In this document: one piece after another, positions 16,918 to 25,578 of the stretch
Position numbering within the stretch: the stretch's first letter is position 1
Layout: the number at the start of each line of letters is the position of its first letter
NCBI RefSeq assembly: GCF_038002225.1
Contig: NZ_JBBOCA010000001.1
Span: forward strand, 3,968,001-4,032,000
Length of the DNA stretch: 64,000 nt
Reading direction: 5' to 3'
Source: Paenibacillus sp. FSL R7-0204
GTDB lineage: Bacteria; Bacillota; Bacilli; Paenibacillales; Paenibacillaceae
Notes under the pieces: generated by a model
The model's database searches: none
What the model saw: the letters and a program-made list of their open reading frames with translations, nothing else
Told to the model about the DNA's origin: nothing
Position numbers and translations under genes: made by a program

Positions 16918-17895
16918 ATGACAGTCAAAGAACATATCCTGGCCTTACTGGACAGCAATAAGGGTGAATACTTCTCCGGCGAGGACATCGCCGGGCGGTT
17001 GTCCGTAACGCGCAGCGCAATCTGGAAGGCCATTAAATCGCTGCAGAGCGACGGCTATTCCATTCAGGCCGTCACCAATAAGGGATACTCCATGTCCCCC
17101 CTGACAGACATTTTGTCCGCCGCAGCAGTTGCCAAATACCTGGATGCCAGGGGACAAACGCTGCGGCTTGAAGTTTTCAAGAGCGTGGCTTCCACGAACG
17201 AGCTGGTGAAGGCGCTGGCCTCCGGCGGTGAAGCGGAAGGCAAAGTTATTCTCTCGGAGGAGCAGACCGCCGGGCGGGGCCGGAAAGGCCGGCCTTTCTT
17301 TTCCCCTGCAGGGACGGGCATCTATATGAGCATCCTGCTGCGTCCCCGGCTGTCGGCGGCGGATGCTACGCTACTGACTACCTCTGCTGCCGTTGCGGTG
17401 GCTCTGGCTATCGAGAGCGTATCCGGCCTCAGCACGCAGATCAAATGGGTGAATGACGTATTCATGAACGGCAAAAAGGTGTGCGGAATCCTCACCGAGG
17501 CTTCCCTGTCCCTGGAGAGCGAGTGGCTGGATTATGCCGTACTCGGGATCGGGATCAATGTGACGCTGCCCTCCGGAGGCTTTCCCGCAGAGCTGTCAGG
17601 AGTGGCAACCTCAATCTATGAGGCCGGCAACCCCGAAGGGGATTTACGGAACCGGCTTACAGCCGAAGTGCTGAACCGCTTCATGGGTTATTATGAGCAG
17701 CTTAAGGAACGGCTGTTCCTGCCCGACTACCGGCAGCGTATGATGTCCCTGGGTGAGACAGTCATGGTTGTTAAGGAGCATCAAGAGCAAGCGGCAACCG
17801 CCGTTGATATCGACAATGACTGCCGCCTGAAGGTCCGGTATCCGAATGGCGGGGAGGAATATCTGTCGAGCGGCGAGGTTCGTATTCTGCTCTAA
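16918..17895 (+). CDS. birA: Bifunctional biotin operon repressor / biotin-protein ligase BirA
   Basis: 325 residues. N-terminal winged helix (about 1-60; GEDIAGRLSVTRSAIWKAIKSL is the recognition region), then the ligase domain with the biotin-AMP loop GRGRKGRPFFSPAGTGIYMS (about residues 115-135), WVNDVFMNGKKVCGIL, and GIGINV, and a C-terminal SH3-like domain. It attaches biotin to carboxylases and, when loaded with biotin-AMP, represses the biotin genes. Start ATG 16918 has GTGGAGG nine bases upstream; the longer frame from 16900 lacks a site. It diverges from bioY across the BirA operator and ends with its own terminator. Confidence 0.95.
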   Translation: MTVKEHILALLDSNKGEYFSGEDIAGRLSVTRSAIWKAIKSLQSDGYSIQAVTNKGYSMSPLTDILSAAAVAKYLDARGQTLRLEVFKSVASTNELVKALASGGEAEGKVILSEEQTAGRGRKGRPFFSPAGTGIYMSILLRPRLSAADATLLTTSAAVAVALAIESVSGLSTQIKWVNDVFMNGKKVCGILTEASLSLESEWLDYAVLGIGINVTLPSGGFPAELSGVATSIYEAGNPEGDLRNRLTAEVLNRFMGYYEQLKERLFLPDYRQRMMSLGETVMVVKEHQEQAATAVDIDNDCRLKVRYPNGGEEYLSSGEVRILL

Positions 17896-17901
17896 GGCCT
17901 C

Positions 17902-17944
17902 AAACCACAATTCGCAAGTGTTACTTGCGGGTTGTGGTTTTTTA
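17902..17944 (+). terminator. birA terminator
   Basis: Stem AAACCACAA (17902-17910) pairs with TTGTGGTTT (17932-17940), with an inner stem CGCAAGT/ACTTGCG. The 3' arm runs into seven T residues in total. It starts seven bases after the birA stop. Confidence 0.92.
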
Positions 17945-17968
17945 ATGCCATTGTTCCGGCTCCGATAT

Positions 17969-18013
17969 TTGACATGTGAATTGATTATCGATATAGTGTG
18001 AATGAGTTCACAC
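17969..18013 (+). promoter_or_regulatory. TetR-gene promoter with overlapping operator palindrome
   Basis: TTGACA (17969-17974), 17-bp spacer, TATAGT (17992-17997): a near-ideal sigma-A promoter. A perfect palindrome, GTGTGAA-TGAG-TTCACAC (17996-18013), starts inside the -10 and covers the transcription start. The arrangement is that of an autorepressed TetR gene. Confidence 0.85.
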
Positions 18014-18034
18014 CAAGCATTAAAGGAGGACGCG

Positions 18035-18694
18035 ATGCCAAAAAATACGTTCTTTCGATTGGCTGAAGCCAGGCGCGAGGAAATATCGAACAGGGCTATG
18101 CAGCTTTTTGTGGATCATCTTTATGAGGATATATCAATGAAGATGGTTCTGGATAGTTTGTCTATGCACCCCGGAACCTTCTACCGTTATTTTGAAGATA
18201 AAGATGACCTGTATTGCCACTTAATACGCAATGTGACCCGGAAAAGAGCTGCGTATTTTAATAACAGTACTGAAGATTCCCTGTTCCGGTCTTTCCTTAC
18301 CGGCTTATTTGGTAACGTGAATGGCAATGTAGCCGAGCCGCTGAATGAGCTGGAGATCAAGCTTACTGAGACTTTTTTACACATTCCCGAGGACATTTTA
18401 CTTAAAGTATATCTGAATGTGCTAAAGGGCGAGTCCTTCCCCTTAATCAAAGACATTATACGGCGGCTGAGGGTGGACGGATATCTCCGGCCTGATATTG
18501 ACGATGACCTGATTTCATTTATGTTTGAATCTATGCAGTTTAATTTAGTCATGTTTTACAGGGAATTCGGGATTAAGGATTCTCAGATGCAGCATAAGCT
18601 TAGCAAATACTTTGCTGACTTTATGGGTCATGGTCTGCTTGAAGATCATAAATATTCCGAGCTGGTTAGCGATATTAAAAAAGCAAAGGAGTAG
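18035..18694 (+). CDS. TetR/AcrR family transcriptional regulator
   Basis: 219 residues with an N-terminal HTH (about 10-57: REEISNRAMQLFVDHLYEDISMK then LDSLSMHPGTFYRYFEDKDDLYCHL) and a helical C-terminal ligand domain. Start ATG 18035 has AAAGGAGG five bases upstream; the in-frame ATG at 18002 lies in the operator palindrome and has no site. It is followed six bases later by an alpha/beta hydrolase gene, with which it probably forms an autoregulated operon. The inducer is unknown but may be the substrate of the hydrolase. Confidence 0.92.
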   Translation: MPKNTFFRLAEARREEISNRAMQLFVDHLYEDISMKMVLDSLSMHPGTFYRYFEDKDDLYCHLIRNVTRKRAAYFNNSTEDSLFRSFLTGLFGNVNGNVAEPLNELEIKLTETFLHIPEDILLKVYLNVLKGESFPLIKDIIRRLRVDGYLRPDIDDDLISFMFESMQFNLVMFYREFGIKDSQMQHKLSKYFADFMGHGLLEDHKYSELVSDIKKAKE

Positions 18695-18700
18695 AAGTGT

Positions 18701-19855
18701 ATGAACAAGCATATGAAAACTTATGAGGCTTTTCCAGCACCTGTCGGCAGCTATACTGTTGGCCGGACTCAGATGGATCTGGAGTACACGGCAGCGGATC
18801 ATTCCACGAGAGAACTGACGGCGTTCGTGTTCTATCCGTCTGACAGCAGCGAAGGTAAAGCTACATCATCATACATGTTTCCTGAAGTTTACGGGATGTT
18901 AAAGGATCAGCCACTCGTCACCGGGTATGTTACGAGCGATTTTTTCTCCATAGAGTTCAAGACCCGGTGTTACGTCGACCTTGCTCTCTCTGCGAAGGAA
19001 CAGCGCTACCCGGTGTTATTCTATGTCTGCGGCGGGGGCGGCTCTCCGGAATGGGGAACAGTGCTCTGTACAGACTTGGCCAGCATGGGATATGTAGTGG
19101 TAAGCATCGGCCATCCGAATAGCACGATGTATAAGCGTATAGACGGGCGTCTGTTTAATGTATCCAAGGATTTTTCCGATGCTATCATAGCGTTGTCTGA
19201 AGATCCGGAGATGCTGGCGCTGGCTGGTACGATGGAGCTGCGGCCTGACGATGAAACTGCCGTTCAGATGTGCCGTAACGTGCTTGCACTCCCGGTAGTT
19301 GCCAAGTTAACAGAGTTTAGTGAGTTACAGGCAGAAGATGTGCGTTTTGTAGCCGATGTTCTGTACAAGCTGGACACTGGAGAGCTGGATTCTATCTTTA
19401 AAGGCAGATTGCTTGTTGACACCGGCATGGGCATCATCGGACATTCGTATGGAGGGCTTACGACGGCGATGGTCTGCCGGGACGACGACCGGTTCGCCTG
19501 CGGGATTGGCTTAGACAGCGGTGCATTCGGTCTCCTCGATAGCGATCTTAACACGCCGTTCCTGCTGCTGTATCGTGAACCCAACTACAACATGAATGCG
19601 GTCATTGGCGCTAACAATAGCAGGGAAACCTATTATTTCTCTGTTGACCGGGTTGCGCATTTAGACTACTGCGACATCGTGTTTACCGGAGCTGGTGAGG
19701 AGCTCAGAGGCGAACGGGATGCGATGGAAATGCGAAATCTGGTTACAGACTATACGAAGACCTTTTTGGAACAATACTTACTGCAGAAGACGCCAAGTGT
19801 GGAAAGTCTGGCTTACGATGGCGTGGACTTGATCAGGAAGACCAATCACAAGTAA
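18701..19855 (+). CDS. Alpha/beta hydrolase resembling platelet-activating-factor acetylhydrolase
   Basis: 384 residues. It has the oxyanion-side glycine run FYVCGGGGSPEW, the nucleophile elbow GHSYGG (Ser about residue 248), a candidate acid in GLDSGAFG, and a candidate His in RVAHLDYCD (about residue 320). N-terminal YTVGRTQMDLEYT and AFVFYPS are like PAF-AH/dienelactone-hydrolase-type esterases. No signal peptide, so cytoplasmic. Second gene of the TetR operon, with AAGGAG nine bases before the ATG. The substrate is unknown; an ester whose accumulation induces the TetR protein is an inference. Confidence 0.78.
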   Translation: MNKHMKTYEAFPAPVGSYTVGRTQMDLEYTAADHSTRELTAFVFYPSDSSEGKATSSYMFPEVYGMLKDQPLVTGYVTSDFFSIEFKTRCYVDLALSAKEQRYPVLFYVCGGGGSPEWGTVLCTDLASMGYVVVSIGHPNSTMYKRIDGRLFNVSKDFSDAIIALSEDPEMLALAGTMELRPDDETAVQMCRNVLALPVVAKLTEFSELQAEDVRFVADVLYKLDTGELDSIFKGRLLVDTGMGIIGHSYGGLTTAMVCRDDDRFACGIGLDSGAFGLLDSDLNTPFLLLYREPNYNMNAVIGANNSRETYYFSVDRVAHLDYCDIVFTGAGEELRGERDAMEMRNLVTDYTKTFLEQYLLQKTPSVESLAYDGVDLIRKTNHK

Positions 19856-19903
19856 GAGGTACAGCCTCAATCTTCCCGGCAAAAGAGAAATATCTAAAAC
19901 GCC

Positions 19904-19947
19904 AAAAAACCGCACCCCGCAAGCAATATCTGCGCGGTGCGGTTTTT
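19904..19947. terminator. Bidirectional terminator between convergent genes
   Basis: Stem AAAAACCGCACC / GGTGCGGTTTTT with an inner CCGCA/TGCGC pairing. It ends in a T-run on both strands, serving the hydrolase gene (plus) and the GH127-like gene (minus, ending at 20007). Confidence 0.9.
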
Positions 19948-20006
19948 CAATTGCGGATTATTTGTGGCTTATGCTTCAATTACGGCTTATTGCTCCAGCG
20001 CTGAAA

Positions 20007-21719
20007 TTATTTGCTCCCCTGCGCCTGCTGGGTGGGCCCGTAATTGGCCGCTCCGGTGAAGTGAATATCTTCTGGCGTGGGATATACTTTCGGGAGGCGT
20101 AAATCACGCTGGTACAGCCGCAAATGCTCTCCCCGGGGAAAGATATCTACGACATCACAGCCTCTCCAGGATACCTTATATTCCTCGCCGCGCACGATCT
20201 CCTTCACAGTCAGTGTTTCCATTGGATGCTCCAGTTCTACAGTATCCCCTGCTCCTATACTACGGATAACAAGCAGATTTCCTTCCCTCTCAGGTGTGCA
20301 GAAGGCTCCGTTAATCTTCATGCTGAGGTTCTGCCCCATCCATTCATAGACCCGTACCGCAACATCGCACGGCTGCTTGGCTGTAATGGACATATATCCC
20401 TGATCGGGATAACTCATGATGACGGCAGCCTCCTCCGTCTCTTTATCCACCGGCATATTGACGATTACTGTGCCATTCTGGAATTCCACCGCCCGGTTCC
20501 ATATGATCTCCAGGGCTACCGGAGCCATGCCGACACAACAGCCCGCAATAGAGCGGAACTTGGATAATGACATGGAATTGACGAGCGAGCCTCCGGTGAA
20601 GCCCCCGATCATTCTTTTATCAATCTCCCTGTAGGTTATGCCTGCTTCGTCAGGCCGGGTGTTGTCTGTGACTACGTAGGAAGATACCTTTAGCTGATTC
20701 TCCACCAGCTGGTTCCGCGCAAACAGGGTCATATCCTCCCAATATTCCTCATATCCGGCCAGAATCAGCTCATTCGCACATTCGATCATATCCTTGATGC
20801 AGCAGGTCTCGCAATGCTCCTCATGCGGCGGATGCCACTGGGCATACTCAGGCACCCAGCCGAAGGAGGAGGACAGGCTGCGGATATAATCATAGATTCC
20901 TTTACCTGCGGTAATATACCCTTCCTTGCCTGTTACCCGGCCCAGATGTACGAGACCGGAAGCTACCCAGCCTGCGGAATGGACATGGCCGAAGAACTCC
21001 ATCTTGTAATTGAAATAGCGCGAAGGTCCGAGCAGGTGGTTGGCGAGACCCGTTGCGAGATCAAGTGCCGCCTCATCCCCGGCAATCTCATATCTGCGCA
21101 CCAGAGAATGCAGGACAATGGCATTGCGGATCGCCTGCTCCCCCCGCCCGGTATGCCTGGACAGATCGAATCCGCAGTCCTTCAAATACACATCATTCGG
21201 GAATTCGTACAGCGGCTCCTGCTCCTCATAATCCCCCGACCAGAACGTTCGGACCTTCCGCTCAATCACCAGGGAGCGCATTCCCCTAACCAGCCCGGCC
21301 GCTCTGCTCTCCGCCTCCTTATCCCCGGGATCATTCTCCAGCATCCGGTTCAGCGCGGGAAGAATATAGCCCATCTCATGAAAAGAACTATGATTCGTAT
21401 GCGTCCACGGATAAGGCTCATGAAAGCGCAGGCCGTGCTCTCCCCAGGACTTCATCAGATGACGGTAAAAGGATTGCTGCACCGCAGCGCCTTCCTCCGT
21501 TTTCAGCATTTTGCGCACCGCATCTATGGCCTCATACCAGGAGCCGACCAGCTCCGCATCGTCCACCCGGCAATGGGCTGCCTCGGCAGGCTTCTTGTGC
21601 GGCAGTACCAGCCAATAGGGCAGATTGTCTTCCTGCGCATCCACCATAGAGGTCAGATACCCCAGAACGAGCTTGGCGTTGTGTAACGGTGTGAACTTTT
21701 CGTAAGCTTGACTTGACAT
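20007..21719 (-). CDS. GH127-like beta-L-arabinofuranosidase (DUF1680 family)
   Basis: 570 residues. The (alpha/alpha)6-barrel family has a zinc site made of Glu-x-Cys and a Cys-Cys pair; both are seen here, as HCETCC (near residue 305) and IAGCCVG (near residue 393). The region between them (IECANELILAGYEEYWEDMTLFARNQL) is also typical. The enzyme removes terminal beta-L-arabinofuranose using Cys as nucleophile. There is no signal peptide, so it probably acts on imported oligosaccharides. It lies 20 bp after the GH43 gene and is probably co-transcribed. It is diverged from the best known members, so the exact sugar is not certain. Confidence 0.75.
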   Translation of the reverse strand: MSSQAYEKFTPLHNAKLVLGYLTSMVDAQEDNLPYWLVLPHKKPAEAAHCRVDDAELVGSWYEAIDAVRKMLKTEEGAAVQQSFYRHLMKSWGEHGLRFHEPYPWTHTNHSSFHEMGYILPALNRMLENDPGDKEAESRAAGLVRGMRSLVIERKVRTFWSGDYEEQEPLYEFPNDVYLKDCGFDLSRHTGRGEQAIRNAIVLHSLVRRYEIAGDEAALDLATGLANHLLGPSRYFNYKMEFFGHVHSAGWVASGLVHLGRVTGKEGYITAGKGIYDYIRSLSSSFGWVPEYAQWHPPHEEHCETCCIKDMIECANELILAGYEEYWEDMTLFARNQLVENQLKVSSYVVTDNTRPDEAGITYREIDKRMIGGFTGGSLVNSMSLSKFRSIAGCCVGMAPVALEIIWNRAVEFQNGTVIVNMPVDKETEEAAVIMSYPDQGYMSITAKQPCDVAVRVYEWMGQNLSMKINGAFCTPEREGNLLVIRSIGAGDTVELEHPMETLTVKEIVRGEEYKVSWRGCDVVDIFPRGEHLRLYQRDLRLPKVYPTPEDIHFTGAANYGPTQQAQGSK

Positions 21720-21739
21720 GTTGTCTTTCCCTCCGCTGG

Positions 21740-24700
21740 TTAATCTCCGATAACCCTAACCTTGAAATCGTCAAAATCGATGGACGCGTTCGCATAACCG
21801 TCTACGCCGAACAGCTGTCCGGTCAGCGTGCCGCCGCCGGTATGGCGGAAGGCGAAATCTGTAGCAGCCGGAACAGATTCATTGTTGATATAGACGCTGT
21901 ACGTCTTGGCGTCCCAGTTCGCGACCATTTTGATGGTATACCATGTGCCCAGCGAGAAGTCTCTCACCTTTACCTTGTTGGAGCCGCCATTTTGCACCAG
22001 GATTTTCCCGGAATCAAACGCCGTCACCATCGAATAGTTGCCGGTCCCGCTATCATTTCTTACCATAGCGCCGTTGGCATACTGGAAGTTACTGTTTAAG
22101 CGGACGCGGTACTCGATGACAATGCGCTGATTCCCTTCAGCGTTTACATCCCCCGCATAGGGCAGGAACAGGTTGGCTTTGCCCGCTACTCCGGTTGTGG
22201 TCAGCCGCAGGAATTTATTACCGGCTTCCTCCTGAACCACAGCGGCGGCGCCATTCGTCAGATCCTGCGTTGTAATGCCATAGGGATATTTGCCGGTTGT
22301 ATCGCCGGAGAAATCCCGGTATGCCTTATAAGTTATCCCGTTCTGTGTGGTATTCAGCGAAGCCAGCAGGGCGGCTTCCGCTTCAGTGAGTGCATTCAGC
22401 TCTGCATTGAACTGCGCCTGCGTCAATTCCGCATTGCCCGCCAGCGCCTCCGCATGATCCACGGCGGCAACGAAGTCCGCATACTTGGCTGCACTATAAT
22501 TGCCTGCCCCGTTTCCAAGCGGATAAGAGTTATTTGCCAGCTTGCTGCGCAACTGACTTACGATCTCATCCAGACCATAACCAGGTACAACCTCTACAGA
22601 GATAGTGGAGGACAACTCCTGGCCGCTGATCTTGAGCGTCACAGGAATCTGAACCGTGCCAATGGTGCTGAAGTCCAGTCCTGCCTTCTCGCTGCCGGCC
22701 ACCTGGGCCTGAACCGTCTGGTTGTGGTAGACGGCATTTACAACGCCCGGAAGTGCAGGAACCACTCCTGAAGGCGTCTTTAATGTTGTAGTGACCTGAA
22801 CGGCATTTGAAGCGGCAATGACCGTTATGCCGAAGGTAGCTTGCTTGCCGCCGGATACGGCTGTAATTTGCGCTATGCCCGGTTGAACGGCATTTACCGT
22901 ATGGGTAGCCGGGTCAACTCCCGCCACGCCTGGATTGCTGCTGGTGTACTGCGCACTTCCTGTTACATCCTGAACTTCATAATTGTTGTAATATGCTGTT
23001 GCCCGCAGCGGTGAACTCGTCTGGCCGCTGATCAGCACAGGCTCCGGCCCGCTGAGCGCCAAGGACTGTACTGTTTTCGGATCAGCCTTGACGTTAACTG
23101 CAACGGTTGCGGTTTTGCCGTTATAGGTGGCGGTAATGGTTGCATTTCCTGCCCCGGCGGCCTTCACCTGATTCCCTGCTTGAATCCCGGCTACACTCGT
23201 ATCGGACGAGGTCAGGACCACACCCGCCGTGACAGCAGAATAAGTAGTGCCTGTTACTGTATAGAGGGGCAGGCTGCGGGCCTCGTTAAGACCAAACGTA
23301 TATCCGGGAGCCCCAAAAAGCAGCTCCGAGGTATTCAGCCGGGATAGATCCAGGCTGTCGATGTCGGCCAGATTGTTCCCCTTGGTGAAGCGGAGAACGT
23401 TGTCTCCCTGCTGAAGATAGATTTTCGCCGTGGAGGCTCCCCAGCGGTTCGCGCCGGAATAGACGATATTCATCGACGCTCCAGGACCGCCGTTGACCGA
23501 CAGAATATGGGAGGCGTCCCCGGCATTCGCTGAACCGTTGCTGTTGCGCACGGACAGCACATAGAAGCCCGCTTCCGGCACGTTGACGTTGAACTGGGCG
23601 TAGTCGTAGGCGTTCGCGAGGCTGGTAATTTTCATCCCGCCGGAGGCGGAGCTTTCGCGCCGGACCGCTGGGGATGAAGTGCCAGCGGGATCTTTTACAA
23701 GCAGAGCTTGTTCTGCTTCATAACGAATCCGGGCTGGCTCGCCTGATGGGATTGCTATCGGACTGTTCGGATTAACGGGCTCTCCCAGGTTCGGCGTGTT
23801 ATCTGCGTTCCAGGAGAACTTCTGCGCGCGGACATTGCGGGTCCAGCCTGAGCCCGGCCAGCGGGCGGAATGGTAGATGATCCAGTTCTCGGTCCCGTCC
23901 GGTGAAGTCACGATACTGTGATGGCCCGGACCATAGACACCGTTCGCGCTGGAGAAGATCGGCTGATTACGCTTGGTCCAGGAAGCGGGATTCATCAGAT
24001 CGGCGCTGGTGCTGGCCGTGATTAAGCCGAGACTATAGCTGTCTGTCCAGCTTCCGTTGGCGGAGTACACCAGATTGATCTTGTTCCCCTTGATCGTAAT
24101 CTGCGGGCCTTCATTAATCCGGCCGGGGGAGGTCTCCCAGTCATACTCCGGTGTGGACAGGAGCACGCGCTGCGAGCTGATCGTCCATGGATTGCTCATT
24201 CTGGCGATGTACAGGTTCTGAAAGCTGCCATCGGTGTCCTCCCAGCCGGACCAGATGAAGTAGTGCTGGTCACCGATCGTCAGCACAGTGCCGTCAATCG
24301 CCCAGCGGTCCGTGGCATCGGTAATCTTGCCTTTGAAGGTCCAGCTTCCGCTCAGCGGATCAGCACTGGCATTCTCCAGCACGTACATGCGATGGTTGGC
24401 GTTGGTTCCGTTATCGGCTGCAACGTAGATATACCATTTGTACTGGCCGTCGGTATCTTTGAGGTAATGCATCTCCGGCGCCCACACATTGGAGCTGTAC
24501 ATGGTTCCCTTAACCGGCGACCAAGCCAGACTCCGCTCGCCTGCTTCAATGCCGGTGATGGTCTTCGACCTGCGGATCATCACTCCGCTGGCATTAACAA
24601 AGGTGTTGTAATAATAGCCGTCCGTGTGCTTGTATACCCAGGGATCGGCCCCGGTCTGCATGATGACATTGTAGAAATCCGTCACATTCGATCCTCCTTG

Positions 24701-24862
24701 TGCAGCCACTACCGGCTCTGGCAGTGACGTCCCCGACTCCTCCGCCGCAGCTCTCCCTCCCCACTGAGGCAGCATGAGCAGAACCACGAGGCTGAGCAGT
24801 GTAGCTTTGACGCTTATTCTGGACCACTTCTGTTCTTTCCGGGAAAAATAAACCGCTTTCAT
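21740..24862 (-). CDS. Secreted multidomain GH43 arabinan-degrading enzyme
   Basis: About 1040 residues. Signal peptide (~1-42, ending AAA), then a five-bladed GH43 domain (~55-385) with the three catalytic acids in GADPWVYK (base), AIDGTVLT (pKa modulator) and RINEGPQI (acid). Next come a CBM6-like module (~385-510; RYEAEQALL start), two or three bacterial Ig-like (Big) domains, a short helical FIVAR-type segment (~775-850), and a C-terminal laminin-G-like domain. It is most like alpha-L-arabinofuranosidases or exo/endo-arabinanases. Start ATG 24862 is preferred over 24871 because AAGGAG is eight bases upstream of the former and abuts the latter. Confidence 0.88.
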   Translation of the reverse strand: MKAVYFSRKEQKWSRISVKATLLSLVVLLMLPQWGGRAAAEESGTSLPEPVVAAQGGSNVTDFYNVIMQTGADPWVYKHTDGYYYNTFVNASGVMIRRSKTITGIEAGERSLAWSPVKGTMYSSNVWAPEMHYLKDTDGQYKWYIYVAADNGTNANHRMYVLENASADPLSGSWTFKGKITDATDRWAIDGTVLTIGDQHYFIWSGWEDTDGSFQNLYIARMSNPWTISSQRVLLSTPEYDWETSPGRINEGPQITIKGNKINLVYSANGSWTDSYSLGLITASTSADLMNPASWTKRNQPIFSSANGVYGPGHHSIVTSPDGTENWIIYHSARWPGSGWTRNVRAQKFSWNADNTPNLGEPVNPNSPIAIPSGEPARIRYEAEQALLVKDPAGTSSPAVRRESSASGGMKITSLANAYDYAQFNVNVPEAGFYVLSVRNSNGSANAGDASHILSVNGGPGASMNIVYSGANRWGASTAKIYLQQGDNVLRFTKGNNLADIDSLDLSRLNTSELLFGAPGYTFGLNEARSLPLYTVTGTTYSAVTAGVVLTSSDTSVAGIQAGNQVKAAGAGNATITATYNGKTATVAVNVKADPKTVQSLALSGPEPVLISGQTSSPLRATAYYNNYEVQDVTGSAQYTSSNPGVAGVDPATHTVNAVQPGIAQITAVSGGKQATFGITVIAASNAVQVTTTLKTPSGVVPALPGVVNAVYHNQTVQAQVAGSEKAGLDFSTIGTVQIPVTLKISGQELSSTISVEVVPGYGLDEIVSQLRSKLANNSYPLGNGAGNYSAAKYADFVAAVDHAEALAGNAELTQAQFNAELNALTEAEAALLASLNTTQNGITYKAYRDFSGDTTGKYPYGITTQDLTNGAAAVVQEEAGNKFLRLTTTGVAGKANLFLPYAGDVNAEGNQRIVIEYRVRLNSNFQYANGAMVRNDSGTGNYSMVTAFDSGKILVQNGGSNKVKVRDFSLGTWYTIKMVANWDAKTYSVYINNESVPAATDFAFRHTGGGTLTGQLFGVDGYANASIDFDDFKVRVIGD

Positions 24863-24960
24863 TTTTTTCATCTCCTTCTCGCAGGAATGATAATTCCGTC
24901 TGGCGTACTCATAATACCTTCCTCGGCTGCTTAAAAAAATGGACTATCTTAAATTGTTTT

Positions 24961-24974
24961 TGTAACCGTTTTAG
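24961..24974 (-). promoter_or_regulatory. Weak cre-like element upstream of the GH43 gene
   Basis: TGTAACCGTTTTAG matches the first half of the CcpA cre consensus (TGnAAnCG) but lacks the closing CA. It lies about 100 bp upstream of the GH43 start. Weak; included because another cre match in the window precedes a likely carbohydrate gene. Confidence 0.2.
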
Positions 24975-25098
24975 TCGTAAATAATTACAGCGCGAAAACG
25001 AACCCAGGCTCAGGGTAAACAAACAAATGGATACTTAGTAAACAAATAATTGGATAAACGCAGCTTAAATTTGCGACTTCTGATGATTGCAGTGGAAC

Positions 25099-25231
25099 AA
25101 GTGGAAAAAGAGCAACTGTTGCTCACGGATTTCGGCCCTTTAAGTAAATAGCGCTTGAGTAAGTGTTGATTATCCACCTGCTGGGCTCAAGCTGGCCGTA
25201 TCTCCATTAGCAGGTGGACTAAATCCAACTG
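25099..25231 (+). repeat. Dispersed intergenic element, copy 1 (~133 bp)
   Basis: Starts AAGTGGAAAAAGAGCAACTG and ends near AAATCCAACTG. It aligns over its whole length, by eye, with the reverse complement of 37945-38078 (134 bp). The first 40 bases are about 80% identical; the end shows a second conserved block. It contains an internal inverted repeat CCACCTGCT...AGCAGGTGG. No open frame of note. It lies in the ~700-bp gap between the GH43 gene and the histidine kinase. Confidence 0.75.
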
Positions 25232-25276
25232 TTCCCCCTTCCGGCCCGCCTCCAAGGGGAGCGCCCGCCAGATTCA

Positions 25277-25402
25277 GGTGCATTAGTGCTCCTCATTTCT
25301 GGATATTGCCTGCTTTCGGCAAAATCAGGTGCACAAATATCCCTCATTCGCCCGAATTTCTCATAACCGCCGAATTGAGGTGCATTAATGCTCCTCATTA
25401 CT
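25277..25402 (+). repeat. Array of ~51-bp intergenic repeats, locus 1
   Basis: Units start at 25277, 25328 and 25379, exactly 51 bp apart. Each opens with GGTGCAnnAnTnCnCCTCATT; the second half diverges but tends to end CGGCnAAATnnA. Similar units with the same opening and period are found at 48149-48275. No coding role seen. Confidence 0.75.
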
Positions 25403-25535
25403 CAATAGCTGTAAGCTCAACTCGTCCCAGGTAACATCCACCTTAATCATCACTCTTCCCTTCCCGCTTGAATCATCCAGAGGCCTTACTCTGTTATAGC
25501 GGCGGTGTGGCGGCTAAGCCCTCCCCCATGCAGAC

Positions 25536-25570
25536 AAACAGGGCACCTCCCGCTTAACGGAGGTCCCCTG
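25536..25570 (-). terminator. Probable terminator of the transporter/two-component operon
   Basis: Stem CAGGGcACCTCC (25539-25550) with GGAGGTcCCCTG (25559-25570), loop of eight. On the minus strand it is followed by TTTGTC, a short T-run. It lies nine bases after the histidine-kinase stop. Confidence 0.6.
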
Positions 25571-25578
25571 ATACACAC

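Noticed and set aside
24961..24974. cre site upstream of the GH43 gene as a confident call
   Set aside because: The closing CA of the consensus is missing; kept only as a low-confidence feature.
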